Below, piece after piece: positions 9,841 to 19,391 of a stretch of DNA of 64,000 nt. The notes below the pieces were generated by a model, which saw nothing but the letters and a program-made list of their open reading frames with translations, was not told the DNA's origin and ran no database searches. The stretch covers positions 186,001 to 250,000 of the forward strand of contig OZ025715.1 of the NCBI GenBank assembly GCA_964019335.1, written 5' to 3'. The position numbers were made by a program, and so were the translations under genes. The stretch is from Diplonema japonicum (taxonomy: Eukaryota; Euglenozoa; Diplonemea; Diplonemida; Diplonemidae). Each line of letters starts with the position of its first letter. Position 1 is the stretch's first letter.

Positions 9841-11619
9841 TTAACCCATAACACTCCGGGGCCTATCTACATAGGGGTCCCTTTTTTGCTCCTTTTCATA
9901 ATTTGAGGGGGAAAATGGCAGCATTTAACCCCCGTTTGCAGGTAAAACGGGTTTTTTGGACCAGGAAAATTAAAAAAAAAGTTCAAAAATTAATAAAAAT
10001 ACAAAGGGGATGAAGAGTTGAATGGCCGTAGGGTGCTCAAAAACGACCATGTCAAAATGGGTTGTGCACGGGGGGGTGTAAATTGAGCATCTTGGGACAA
10101 AAAAGGCAGCATCAGGACCCCTCAGATGTCTCAGACCGAGAGAAGTGCCTATTTGCGGGTGGAATATCGGCCTCGAAATCGTCAAGAGGCCTTTTTGGGG
10201 TGATGGAAGAGTGGTACGAAAAAAGCACTTATTTGGACAGAGGTGTTGGTTACAGGTGTAGCATTTGTAGATTGTGCGTTTTGTGCATCCTTTCAACCTG
10301 CAGAACCTAGAGGTGCCCCCTTTGAGTGGCTAGCGGTCCACGTTTGGTGTAATCTGGGGTATCGGGGGTGTGTGCACCACTAGTTGGGTGCCGGGAGTGA
10401 TGTTTTTGCAACGCTGGACCCATCAATCAGGCTCTCTCGAAAGCGCTCTTTAAAAGCAGCCAGGGTTGTGTATCTCTTTGGCATCCCTGAACCATATTTT
10501 ATTTGAAGTGCATGGCAGTTAACTATTGTCACTTCTAGGGCCCACCAGAAGAGTCCGCACGAAATGCAAGCCCCTCACAGTTTTTTCACAGGGCTTCGGC
10601 CAGACCCACAGTCGAAAAGTAGCTATCGCAAACTACCGTGTTGTCATTTCCCCGGAAAGGCTCCGTTAGCCCCAGCACCGCCTTTTCCACAACACTGAAA
10701 TTTTCAAGTGCGTGCCCCTCGATTTTGGTGGCGTGGATGTGAAAACGCAAAAGATAACCCGTGCTCGTGCAGTTTAGGCAGTAGATTTTTATGCCATATC
10801 TTTTACGCTTGAGAGGACAGTAGACCCGCAGCCCCCCAATTGCCCCGTGAAGGTACGAGTGTCTCGTCAATGCTTAAATATTTTCCTGGCACTGCTGCTT
10901 TTGCCCACTTGTCACCAATTCTGCCCAGAAACCCTCGTATCTTCACAACACATCACCGTTTGACTCTTCTGTGTGAGTGAAGTGGAGACTACTTTTGATT
11001 TCCTGGTAGCGTCTCCTGGGCATCGTGTTACTGAAAAGGGGGATTTTCATGGTCCTGTGGACCAATACGACTGCTGATTCTGGGCACGCCGTAAACCCAT
11101 CGCAATGCTCAATCCGAGTAAGCGGTGGAGTCTTGAGTCGAAATTTTATCAATCTCAGCGTCCTTTTGCTTGTTTGTCTCTTCTTGGATGATGTCTGTGA
11201 GCTTCCTATAAAAAAACCGAAGGAATAACCATTTTGCGTCGTCAGGTTTCTGCGTACCACGGGACAGCTTTTTTTCTCCCCACTGGCCTATTTTATGGTC
11301 TCTATGGGTACCAACTCCCTTACCCATGAAGGTTGGACCTCGTCCGTAGCTGTTTTGGCTTTACCTTTGCGTTTTTTGGGAACAATTTGGACACAGTATG
11401 CACACCCGTTATTTTGCGTTTTTAGCCTATCTACTCGGATTTGGGACCCACTTGGTGGGTGGATAACAAGGTTAAGTGACGCAGCGCAGCATGAAATGCA
11501 GTTGAAAATAACTCCTCATTATAGTCGTTCTTGGAGATCCAGGGGTCGAGTGGCCGAAAAAGTACTTAGAGAAAAAAACGATTTTTCAAATATTTGCGCC
11601 TTGGAGTGTTATGGGTTAA
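9841..11619 (-). mobile_element. piggyBac-type DNA transposon, decayed, with TTAA target duplications
   Basis: The element proper is 9845-11615 (1771 bp). It is bounded by a 13-bp perfect terminal inverted repeat, CCCATAACACTCC at 9845-9857 and its complement GGAGTGTTATGGG at 11603-11615. Both ends abut TTAA (9841-9844 and 11616-11619), the target site duplicated by piggyBac transposases. Inside, on the minus strand, is a broken piggyBac transposase. The element replaces the homopolymer-rich spacer normal between genes here and is the only clear minus-strand coding relic in the window. Confidence 0.9.
10220..11330 (-). pseudogene. piggyBac transposase remnant (frameshifted)
   Basis: Minus-strand fragments in successive frames follow the order of a piggyBac transposase (DDE_Tnp_1_7). 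At 11327-11109 is an N-terminal part with LTDIIQEETNKQ. At about 11170-10943 comes MPRRRYQEIKSSLHF, the family's sRdRF..I...LHF block. Near 10874-10858 is SIDET, carrying the first catalytic Asp. At 10870-10586 is KRYGIKIYCLNCTSTGYLL, then the second Asp in VVCDSYFSTVGLAEAL. Near 10290-10230 is the C-terminal Cys-rich finger, YKCYTCNQHLCPNKCF. At least two frameshifts separate these blocks (around 11190 and around 10845), so the enzyme is not expected to be functional. Confidence 0.85.
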
Positions 11620-12045
11620 TATAAAAAACTTTTATATAAAACACATCTGACAACAAGAGTAATAATATGTTTATTTTTATATTTGCACACGTAAATGATA
11701 GAATGTATGCAAGTAAAGTCGTTTACTTTATCTGATGATTGAAGGAGGGGGGGGGGGGGAAGAGAAAAAAAAGAGTGGGGCTTTTCCTAGGTGTAGTTTC
11801 TTTTCCCCTCCCCTTGTTCATCGGAGAAAGATTTAAAAAACAACCCCCCCCCAAAAAATGAATGAAAGAAACAGGAAAACTAAAAGTTCTCAGTAATATT
11901 CTCCAATAGCATGGTAGAATCTTTTTTTTTTCTTTTCTTTTCTTTTTTTTTTTTTTCCCCTTTCTATTGTTACAAATATTTATCTTTTCAAAAAAAAAAA
12001 AAAAAAAAAAAGAATGATTTTATTACTATATGCAAACTTGTTCCG

Positions 12046-12084
<39 letters not shown>

Positions 12085-12607
12085 TTTTTGCTCGTGCGAA
12101 CAACAAAAGCATATAGTCATAAATAATTATTTTATTCTTCCTTTTCTCGTGCGATAATATACTAAAACCTATGTAGAGGACAGGATATAGGTACACAGGT
12201 GGGATTTAAAAAAAAAAAAAGAAAAAGGGACATGATTTTTATCACTCTGTTGCTGTCCCCCCCCTTTTTTTTTCTCTTTCCCCCCCCTGTATCTAGCCGC
12301 GGTCCTCCTTCTTCTTTTTTTTTTCTTTTTTCCTTTCACCCTCGCCTTTGTGTATGCTATCTGTTACGTTTCCTCTTTGTCATCCTTTCCCTCAGTTATT
12401 CACCGCTCTCTTTCCCCCCTCCTTCCCCCCCCCCCCCCCCTGTAGAAGATAGCGAGAAGTATATTCCGAGAAATCTGCGAGGCAGTACTGCGGGAAAGAG
12501 CTAATCTTACACTGTTTTGAAGGCTGTTCTTCAATCTCTCCTTCCCCCCCCCCTTTTTTTTCTTCTCTCTTCTTTCGTTCTCTTCCTTTTGTTGAACAGA
12601 GACAGTT

Positions 12608-12670
<63 letters not shown>

Positions 12671-12849
12671 AACACCATCTCACATAAAGAGGTTTGGCCA
12701 TTTTTTTATTAGTTTTTTACAACCTCTTTTTTTTAGTTTTTTTTTTTTTCTTCTTCTTCTTCCCCTTTTTTTTTTGTGGTTTGTGTATTTGTGTGTATTT
12801 TGTTCAGAACGCAGCCCACAAGCCAAGAAAAAAAAAAAAAAAAAAAAAA
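11620..12849. other. Intergenic, homopolymer-rich, with a foldback near 12022-12117
   Basis: Runs of A (up to about 60 at 12611-12668), T, C and G dominate. An imperfect inverted repeat whose loop is poly(A) lies at 12022-12117. A TTTGTTCAG acceptor at 12806-12807 closes the stretch and serves the calcyphosin-like gene. No gene recognised. Confidence 0.6.
12022..12117. repeat. Imperfect inverted repeat with poly(A) loop
   Basis: CGAGCAAAAAA at 12044-12054 is exactly complementary to TTTTTTGCTCG at 12084-12094. Pairing extends outward imperfectly (TATATGC...TTGTTC on the left against GAACAA...GCATATA on the right). It lies 400 bp downstream of the piggyBac element. It may be a foldback-element remnant; its origin is unknown. 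Confidence 0.55.
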
Positions 12850-13964
12850 ATGCTCGGGGGTGGCAGGGGCTTGCGATATGACAAGAAATCGAACGACAAA
12901 AGCAGCTACACGGAGCTCACAAGGCTATACCCCTTGAGCACCTTGAAGTTTAGAGCGCGACTGGACACAAGCGACGGCATCGACGTCCACAGGGAGTTCT
13001 CCGGTGCCTACATGCCCCGCTTCCGATCCCTCTACATCAATGAGATCAAGGACACCCAAAAGCTAGGCATGAAGGGTGTTTCCCTGGTGCCGTTTGTACA
13101 GGAAGATGTTCATTTAAAATCGGACGGGGATTACTTCTACACCGATGACTTTGAAATTGGGATGAAGCTCAGCCTCGGGCCTGGAAAGGCACCGAAGGAT
13201 TTGCAAGCGAGAAAAACATTTGTCATCACAGATGTGGACAAAACAGAACTGAAATACACCACCACCACGTCAAAACAACCGGCTAAGAACAAAGAAGGTC
13301 CGATGGAAATCGTTCTTGAAAAGCTCCGGGCTGCGATCCGCAAGAGAAACAACGGAAAGATCTCGTTGAAAGCTATCGGCAGACATTTTAAGAACGTCGA
13401 CAGGAACGGAGACCGAACCCTTGACAGGGATGAGTTCGACCGTGTTCTCGACCATTGCGGTCTGTCAGCAGATCTTTCTGAGACAGATATCAACACCCTT
13501 ATAACTGTTTTCGACAAGGACAAAAACGGTTTGATCTCCTTCAACGAATTCCTCGAAGGTGTCCGGGGGCCAATGTCCGAACACCGTTCCATGTGTGTGG
13601 CGGCAGCCTTTAAGAAGATTGACTACAACCAGGATGGGATCCTGACGCTGGAGGACGTGAGGCAGTTTTACTGTCCAAAGTACCATCCAAAGGTGCTCAG
13701 CGGGGAGGCGTCGCCAGACGAGATCCTTGCGAAATTCCTGGACAGGTTCGACACCAAGGTAAAAGACGGTGTTGTGAGCTATCCGGAGTTCTCTGACTAT
13801 TACTCTGGTGTGTGGCGTGGGGAAAAGATGGAAAAAAAAAAAAAAAAAAAAAAAAAAAAACAGGCGTCAGTGCAAACATCGACGACGACGACCATTTCAT
13901 CTTCATGATGGAGCGGGCGTGGAACTTGGACAACCGGAACGAAACTAATACGCCTTTCAGGTGA
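12850..13964 (+). CDS. Calcyphosin-like EF-hand protein (2 exons)
   Basis: Exons 12850-13807 and 13864-13964 flank a 56-nt intron that is mostly poly(A) (GTGTGTGG...AACAG). Splicing changes a polylysine read-through into YYSGVSANIDDDDHFIFMM, which matches the conserved calcyphosin C-terminus. EF-hand loops are DRNGDRTLDRDE, DKDKNGLISFNE, DYNQDGILTLED and a weaker fourth. The protein has an N-terminal extension of about 150 residues before the EF-hands. Calcyphosin-like proteins bind calcium and several are ciliary, so a flagellar role is plausible. The start ATG directly follows a run of about 24 A, with the acceptor at 12806-12807. Confidence 0.8.
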
Positions 13965-14012
13965 TTTTTTTTTGGCGATCCTGTCACATACTGCAGGTTC
14001 CCTTCAAAGACA

Positions 14013-14051
<39 letters not shown>

Positions 14052-14180
14052 TGGTGTAAATACAATTTCTTTTTTAAATCGTTGTTTTTTCTTACCCCCC
14101 CCCCCCCTCTGTTTTCTTTTTTATGAAGTAAGAAAAAAACAGGAAAACCTTCTTTTATTTAAAAACTTAACAAACAAAAT

Positions 14181-14483
14181 ATGGCTGACCAGCTTACCCA
14201 CGAGCAGATCGCTGAGTTCAAGGAGGCCTTCTCCCTGTTCGACAAGGACGGTGATGGCACCATCACCACCAAGGAGCTGGGTACCGTGATGAGGTCGCTC
14301 GGGCAGAACCCCACCGAGGCTGAGCTTCAGGACATGATCAACGAGGTGGACCAGGACGGGTCTGGGTCCATTGACTTCCCTGAGTTCCTGACCCTGATGT
14401 CGAGGAAGATGCACGACACCGACACCGAGGAGGAGATCAAGGAGGCCTTCAGGGTGTTCGACAAGGACGGAAACGTATGGGAG

Positions 14484-14532
<49 letters not shown>

Positions 14533-14692
14533 ACAGGGTTTCATCTCCGCTGCCGAGCTTCGTCACGTGATGACCAACCTCGGTGAGAAGCTTACCGATG
14601 AGGAGGTTGATGAGATGATCCGTGAGGCTGACGTTGATGGTGACGGTCAGATCAACTACGAGGAGTTCGTCAAGATGATGATGTCCAAGTAG
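14181..14692 (+). CDS. Calmodulin, copy 1 (2 exons)
   Basis: Exons 14181-14474 and 14537-14692 encode 149 residues, the canonical calmodulin length. Four EF-hand loops are intact ([48 protein letters not shown]), ending MMMSK as in other euglenozoan calmodulins. The 62-nt phase-0 intron (GTATGGGAG, about 47 A, CCACAG) interrupts the third loop between Asn and Gly. Without splicing the frame is lost, so splicing is required. Calmodulin is the main cytosolic and flagellar calcium sensor. Third positions are strongly C/G-ending, as expected of a highly expressed gene. A near-identical second copy follows 750 bp downstream. Confidence 0.97.
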
Positions 14693-15444
14693 ATGTGGGG
14701 CTGGAAAAAAAAAAGGAAAAAAAAAAATCCCAGTTTAGTGTTTCTTTTTTTTTTTTCTTTCTTTTTTCTCTTTAGGAGAAAAAAAAAAACTTTTAATTTA
14801 CTTGCTCCCCCTCCCTTCCCCCGCTTTTTTTTTTCTTTTTTTTCCCCTCTTCCTGTTCCCTGTTTTCTGTTTCTGAACGCATGGGATGAGGAGAGGACAA
14901 AACAAAAACAAAGAAAAAAGCAAAAAAAAAAAAAAAATAAACACCCCCGGTTTTAATTTTTTAAAAAGCAGGAATAATAAAAAAATAAAAATAAGGCAGC
15001 AAAATATTTTTGTTGTTTTCTTTTTTCTTTTTTTTTTCTTTCCCTTTTTTTTTCTTCTTCTTTCTTCTTTCTTCTCCTGTATACCTTTATCCCAACCCAG
15101 TATATCCTTCCTTTCCCCCCCTCCTCTTTTTTTTTCTTCTTTTTCTTTTTATATACTCTTTTTTATTTATTTATTATGATTGAATGCCTGTCGATTTCAA
15201 CCGCCCCATCGATTCTCAACTTCGCTTTCAGCATCCAATGCATACTGGAAAAAAGCTTTTTCAAACATTTCAGAGCCACCTTTGTTTTGAAGCAGCCGCT
15301 TCATTCCCGTCCTATAACCCTTTTTTTTTTTTTAGGGTGGTCCTCGAGTGGGATTTGCCCTTAAACATCGCCTTTTTTTTCTTTTTCTTTTTACAGACTG
15401 TTGAAAAAACTCCTTTTTAAAAAAAAAAAAAAAACAAACAAAAT
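14693..15444. other. Spacer between the two calmodulin genes
   Basis: Mostly A and T runs. A more complex patch at about 15176-15310 has no recognisable product. A clear pyrimidine tract with TTTTTACAG at 15371-15396 supplies the acceptor for calmodulin copy 2. The spacer is not similar to the sequence upstream of copy 1 except for the last bases (ACAAACAAAAT before the ATG). Confidence 0.6.
15371..15396 (+). promoter_or_regulatory. Probable trans-splice acceptor of calmodulin copy 2
   Basis: A T-rich tract (TTTTTTTTCTTTTTC) ends in TTTACAG at 15396, 48 bases before the calmodulin ATG, with no AG between tract and acceptor. It fits a spliced-leader addition site; it could not be confirmed without RNA data. 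Confidence 0.55.
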
Positions 15445-15747
15445 ATGGCTGACCAGCTTACCCACGAGCAGATCGCTGAGTTCAAGGAGGCCTTCTCCCT
15501 GTTCGACAAGGACGGTGATGGCACCATCACCACCAAGGAGCTGGGTACCGTGATGAGGTCGCTTGGGCAGAACCCCACCGAGGCTGAGCTTCAGGACATG
15601 ATCAACGAGGTGGACCAGGACGGGTCTGGGTCCATTGACTTCCCTGAGTTCCTGACCCTGATGTCGAGGAAGATGCACGACACCGACACCGAGGAGGAGA
15701 TCAAGGAGGCCTTCAGGGTGTTCGACAAGGACGGAAACGTATGGGAG

Positions 15748-15802
<55 letters not shown>

Positions 15803-15962
15803 ACAGGGTTTCATCTCCGCTGCCGAGCTTCGTCACGTGATGACCAACCTCGGTGAGAAGCTTACCGATGAGGAGGTTGATGAGATGATCCGTGAGGCTG
15901 ACGTTGATGGTGACGGTCAGATCAACTACGAGGAGTTCGTCAAGATGATGATGTCCAAGTAG
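15445..15962 (+). CDS. Calmodulin, copy 2 (2 exons)
   Basis: Exons 15445-15738 and 15807-15962 encode a protein identical to copy 1. The coding sequence differs from copy 1 at one synonymous site noticed (CTT for CTC in the SLGQ stretch). The intron sits at the same place and has the same ends; it is 68 nt instead of 62, the difference being only in poly(A) length. Identity continues a few bases on each side of the CDS (ACAAACAAAATATGG upstream, AGATGTGGGGCTGG downstream). This points to recent duplication or ongoing gene conversion. Confidence 0.97.
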
Positions 15963-16193
15963 ATGTGGGGCTGGAAAAAAAAAATAGTTTCTGTCTAACC
16001 CTTTTTCTTTTTTTTTTTTTGTAAAACCCTTTTCCCCTCCCTCACCACAATAAAGCTTTTTATTCCCCCCCCCTTCAAAAGAGAAAAATATATATGGGTA
16101 TCTTCTTTGTTTCGTTCCTCTTTCTGAGTGACGAAAAAAAGAAGAGGGAAAAAAAAAAAAGAGGAAAAAAAAAAGGAAACTTGTCATAAAGTG

Positions 16194-16227
<34 letters not shown>

Positions 16228-16775
16228 GATGCCAAATAATTTTTCTTTTATAACTTTTTTATTTATCTCCCTTTCTGATTGCAAGGGTAAATTGGGAGAG
16301 GGGAAACAAAAGGAAAAAGGAGGGGGGGGGGGGGGGGGGGGGAGGAAGAAAAAGAAAGATGTTCAAAAGTTTCAAGAACGGAAAAGGATAAAAAAAAACA
16401 AAAAAAGAAGAGGCCAATATAAATTTATGAGAAACCCTGGAAAGTGGTTAGCAATTTTTAAAAAAGAAAAAAAAAAACCCCAAAAAGAAACTCTTTTTTT
16501 TTATCTTCCTTCATGTGCACGAAGTCTTTTTTTTTATATTTTTTTTTTTAAATTTTTTCCTTCCCCCCTCCTTCCTTTTCCTTTTAACTTACAAGTTGTT
16601 ACTCCTGATTCCCCCTTTGCCATATCGGTTCACCTCCCCCACCCACCTCTTTTTTTTTTATTTTTTATTTTTGCGATTTCTCCTTTATTTTTCCCCAATT
16701 TTTTTTTTTTATAGTTTCTAATCTTTGAAGCCGGGGGGCAAAATAAAGAAAAAGAAAAAAAAGGGGGGGGGGGAA
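15963..16775. other. Intergenic, homopolymer-rich
   Basis: Runs of A, T, C and G, including a G run at about 16323-16342. It ends with the T12-ATAG acceptor at 16701-16714 that serves the MATE gene. No gene recognised. Confidence 0.6.
16701..16714 (+). promoter_or_regulatory. Probable trans-splice acceptor of the MATE gene
   Basis: An uninterrupted T run followed by ATAG, 62 bases before the start ATG at 16776. Confidence 0.5.
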
Positions 16776-18176
16776 ATGTCTGCTAACGAGCGCGACCACT
16801 TGATTCCAATCAAGGTAGATCTGGATGAGGCCCCCCGTTCTATTCTCAGGGAAGCATGGTTGCTGATCCGGCTATTCATCCCCATTTTCATCTCCCGGTG
16901 CGGCTGGGCAGGTATGAAGACGACAGACAGCGCGGTACTAGGCCACGTTGGCACCAAGTACCTGGCAGCCAGTGGTGTAAGCGATCTATGGACAATGACA
17001 AGCGGTATCTTCGTCCAAGACAGGGTTGCCTCTGTGCTTTGTTCCCAAGCTTATGGATCGAAACGGTACAAAATGCTAGGAAGCTGGTGCTGTGTGGGCC
17101 TCACAGTGCTTCTTCTCATATGCCTACCCGTTGCGTTCCTATGGGTCCTCACCAACCCCATTCTCAGGTTTATGGGAGTCAACAGTGAACTGTCCTCCCT
17201 AGCAGGGTACTATGCTACAGTGCTGGCACTCTGTCTGCCCTTTCGATCGATGGTTTCCCTTGCGACGTCGTTTCTTCAATCGCAAAAGATTCTTCAGCCC
17301 GCGGTGCGTGCAGCGTTGGTCGCACTGTTTACAAACTTTATCCTAGCGATGTACTTTGTCCTTTACAAAGGGTATGGTTTCCCTGCGTGCCCGTTCGTGA
17401 CGGTGGGGGCGGAGGCCGTACAAATTTCGATTTTCATTTTTTACTATTTTTGGTACAAGGGGCTGCACAAACGGTGTTGGGCGGGATGGGATCAGGATAC
17501 GGTGACGGCGGAGAGGGTCGCGGAATATCTACGTCTTCAGATTCCTGCTGTCATGCAGATCGGATCTGACTTTTGGAGGATGGCGGTAGTCGGTGCCTAC
17601 GCTGCGGCTGTTTCACAGGAAGACGTCGCTGTGTTCAATGCCTCTTATAGGATTCTCTGGATCGCCTTGACATTTGTAGGATCCTTGGGCGACATAACAT
17701 CTATCAGGATAGGGATGAAGGTTGGAGCGGGCCTCCCAGCCCAGGCACAGCACATCGCGCATACCGCCATTATAACCGCACTTGTTATTTGCACTTTTTC
17801 CGCAGCGATCGTTGTCGTTAACATTGAAGCTCTTGCGTCTATATTTTCGTCTGATCCAGTGGTTTTAACGCTGTTCTATGATATCCGGTGCCCGTTGATG
17901 TTTACGGTTTTCTTCATGACACTGTCTGTTCTCCTCGAGACCATTCCCATGGCGTCGGGGCACACCTCTGTGGTGTTCAAGGCCGGGTTTGTTGCTTCTT
18001 GGTGCGTTCAGGTTCCTCTGGTTTCGCTTTTTTACCACCAGCACCATTCGTTGTACGCAATTTACACCGGTGTGGCGTGCGGGTACGCCGCGCTGTGCTT
18101 CCTGTTCGGTCTTGTGATCCTCCGGCTCGACTGGGAGCAGGATTGCCGAGACGCCATACTGCGATCAAGGCTGTAA
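16776..18176 (+). CDS. MATE-family multidrug/toxin extrusion transporter
   Basis: 466 residues with about 12 hydrophobic segments and a short cytoplasmic N-terminus. The N-terminal half holds the MATE pattern: TTDSAVLGHVGTKYLAASGVSDLWT, then a conserved Q near VLCSQAYGSKRY (the family's L.QA.GA...) . The second half repeats the fold, with IPAVMQIGSDFWRM and an SIRIGMKVGAG segment equivalent to the family's RVGN.LGAG. MATE proteins export organic cations or drugs by exchange with H+ or Na+, at the plasma membrane or an organelle membrane. The start chosen is the first ATG after the acceptor that is free of poly(A)-derived lysines; an upstream in-frame ATG at 16725 would only add a Lys/Gly-rich stretch. 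Confidence 0.9.
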   Translation: MSANERDHLIPIKVDLDEAPRSILREAWLLIRLFIPIFISRCGWAGMKTTDSAVLGHVGTKYLAASGVSDLWTMTSGIFVQDRVASVLCSQAYGSKRYKMLGSWCCVGLTVLLLICLPVAFLWVLTNPILRFMGVNSELSSLAGYYATVLALCLPFRSMVSLATSFLQSQKILQPAVRAALVALFTNFILAMYFVLYKGYGFPACPFVTVGAEAVQISIFIFYYFWYKGLHKRCWAGWDQDTVTAERVAEYLRLQIPAVMQIGSDFWRMAVVGAYAAAVSQEDVAVFNASYRILWIALTFVGSLGDITSIRIGMKVGAGLPAQAQHIAHTAIITALVICTFSAAIVVVNIEALASIFSSDPVVLTLFYDIRCPLMFTVFFMTLSVLLETIPMASGHTSVVFKAGFVASWCVQVPLVSLFYHQHHSLYAIYTGVACGYAALCFLFGLVILRLDWEQDCRDAILRSRL

Positions 18177-18570
18177 AAACAATAAAAAAAAATAAACTTA
18201 TACAAAAAAATCTTTTTTCTTCTCTTCACCCTTCTGAAATTACTCCACGCACTACGGGGACGGTACTCCCAGTGAAGAGTCCAAGGCCGTATCCCGAGGG
18301 GTCTTTGAGTGACGACAACAATTAATATCATGCCTGCTAATAAATATGCTTCTGAAAGTAAACATAACTAGAACCCTGCATTGCAACCCCATGTAGTACC
18401 TGTGGTGAAGTAATTTGAGAGTGTCATGGCATACAACCACTTACATGCCTCCAAGTAATGTTTTAATGCCCTTTCGGTGATAGCATCGGGAACATAGCTA
18501 TTCTTCATTTACCTATTATTATTTTTTTTTTTTAAATTTTTTCTTATTATTCCCTCAAGGCTATCCTACT
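18177..18570. other. Intergenic
   Basis: About 390 bp of more complex sequence than other spacers, with T runs only at 18520-18545 before a TCCCTCAAG acceptor at 18558-18559. No product recognised. Confidence 0.5.
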
Positions 18571-19272
18571 ATGGACACGGATGGGAGGTTTGTAAGGATA
18601 AAGACGGAGGGCGGTTTGAGCGGTCTCGTGGACTACCCCGCAGTAGACGTGGAGAGTACTAAAGGGTTGCTGGAGTACTTTCAAACAAGCCCCAAAAAAA
18701 GAAGCCCTCTGATCGTGTGTAAGATGTACGAGGCGAAGGGGGAATGCCTAGGAGGCCTCGACTGCAAATTCGGCCACGTGAAAAACCAAATTAGGAGAAT
18801 CGAGGTAGACACGGAAGTAGAACGTGTACCGACAATGGACTGTCATGACAATGTCCTTCTGGTACAGGACGTAGAATGCAGTGCGAACGCCTTCAAACAA
18901 CAGTGGCAGCACCATGACGGGTTTTTATCGACGTCCGTGTTGCAGTCGCAAGATGGTGCTGCAAACGGGGAGAATTACGGGTTGGTGGAATTCTTCAGCC
19001 ACTCCACAGCACTAGATGCATTGCTCACGGTGAACGACCCCAACTTGCATGTATCCTTCTGGGGTGCGAGGGAACTGTTTATCGATGCCGTGACGCAGCT
19101 TCCCCAGGGGAATATCCCGCCCTCCTCTTCTATAGGCCCTCCCGCCCGTTCCATCGCCGCCAACCTCTCTACCCTCGCTTCCGCGGCTTCTCGGGGCCGG
19201 TACGCTCCATACCAGGGCCGTGGTGCCGACCCAAAGCACACGCTCCAAAAGCTTCTTGGGCAGTGTATGTGA
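18571..19272 (+). CDS. CCCH zinc-finger protein with RRM-like domain
   Basis: 233 residues. One CCCH finger near residues 50-67 has the spacing Cys-x8-Cys-x5-Cys-x3-His (CKMYEAKGECLGGLDCKFGH). Residues about 89-170 look like a divergent RRM: NVLLVQDVECSANAFKQQW as beta1/alpha1 and NYGLVEFFSHSTALDALLTVND as beta3/alpha2. The tail is Ser/Ala/Arg-rich. It probably binds RNA; in euglenozoa, where genes are regulated mainly after transcription, such proteins commonly control mRNA stability. The ATG follows the acceptor by 11 bases. Confidence 0.75.
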   Translation: MDTDGRFVRIKTEGGLSGLVDYPAVDVESTKGLLEYFQTSPKKRSPLIVCKMYEAKGECLGGLDCKFGHVKNQIRRIEVDTEVERVPTMDCHDNVLLVQDVECSANAFKQQWQHHDGFLSTSVLQSQDGAANGENYGLVEFFSHSTALDALLTVNDPNLHVSFWGARELFIDAVTQLPQGNIPPSSSIGPPARSIAANLSTLASAASRGRYAPYQGRGADPKHTLQKLLGQCM

Positions 19273-19331
19273 AACTACCCCGGCACAGATTGTTTTATAC
19301 CGCCGGGTTCTCGTAGTGTTTGTTTCTATTC

Positions 19332-19379
19332 TCTTTTTTTTTTTTTTTTTTCTTTTGCGTACACCTCAAAGTATTGCAG
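19332..19379 (+). promoter_or_regulatory. Probable trans-splice acceptor upstream of 19392 gene
   Basis: A T-rich tract, then TATTGCAG ending at 19379, 12 bases before the ATG. This position decides the start: a frame reading through the T tract would add a meaningless Phe run. Confidence 0.5.
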
Positions 19380-19391
19380 GAACTTGACACA

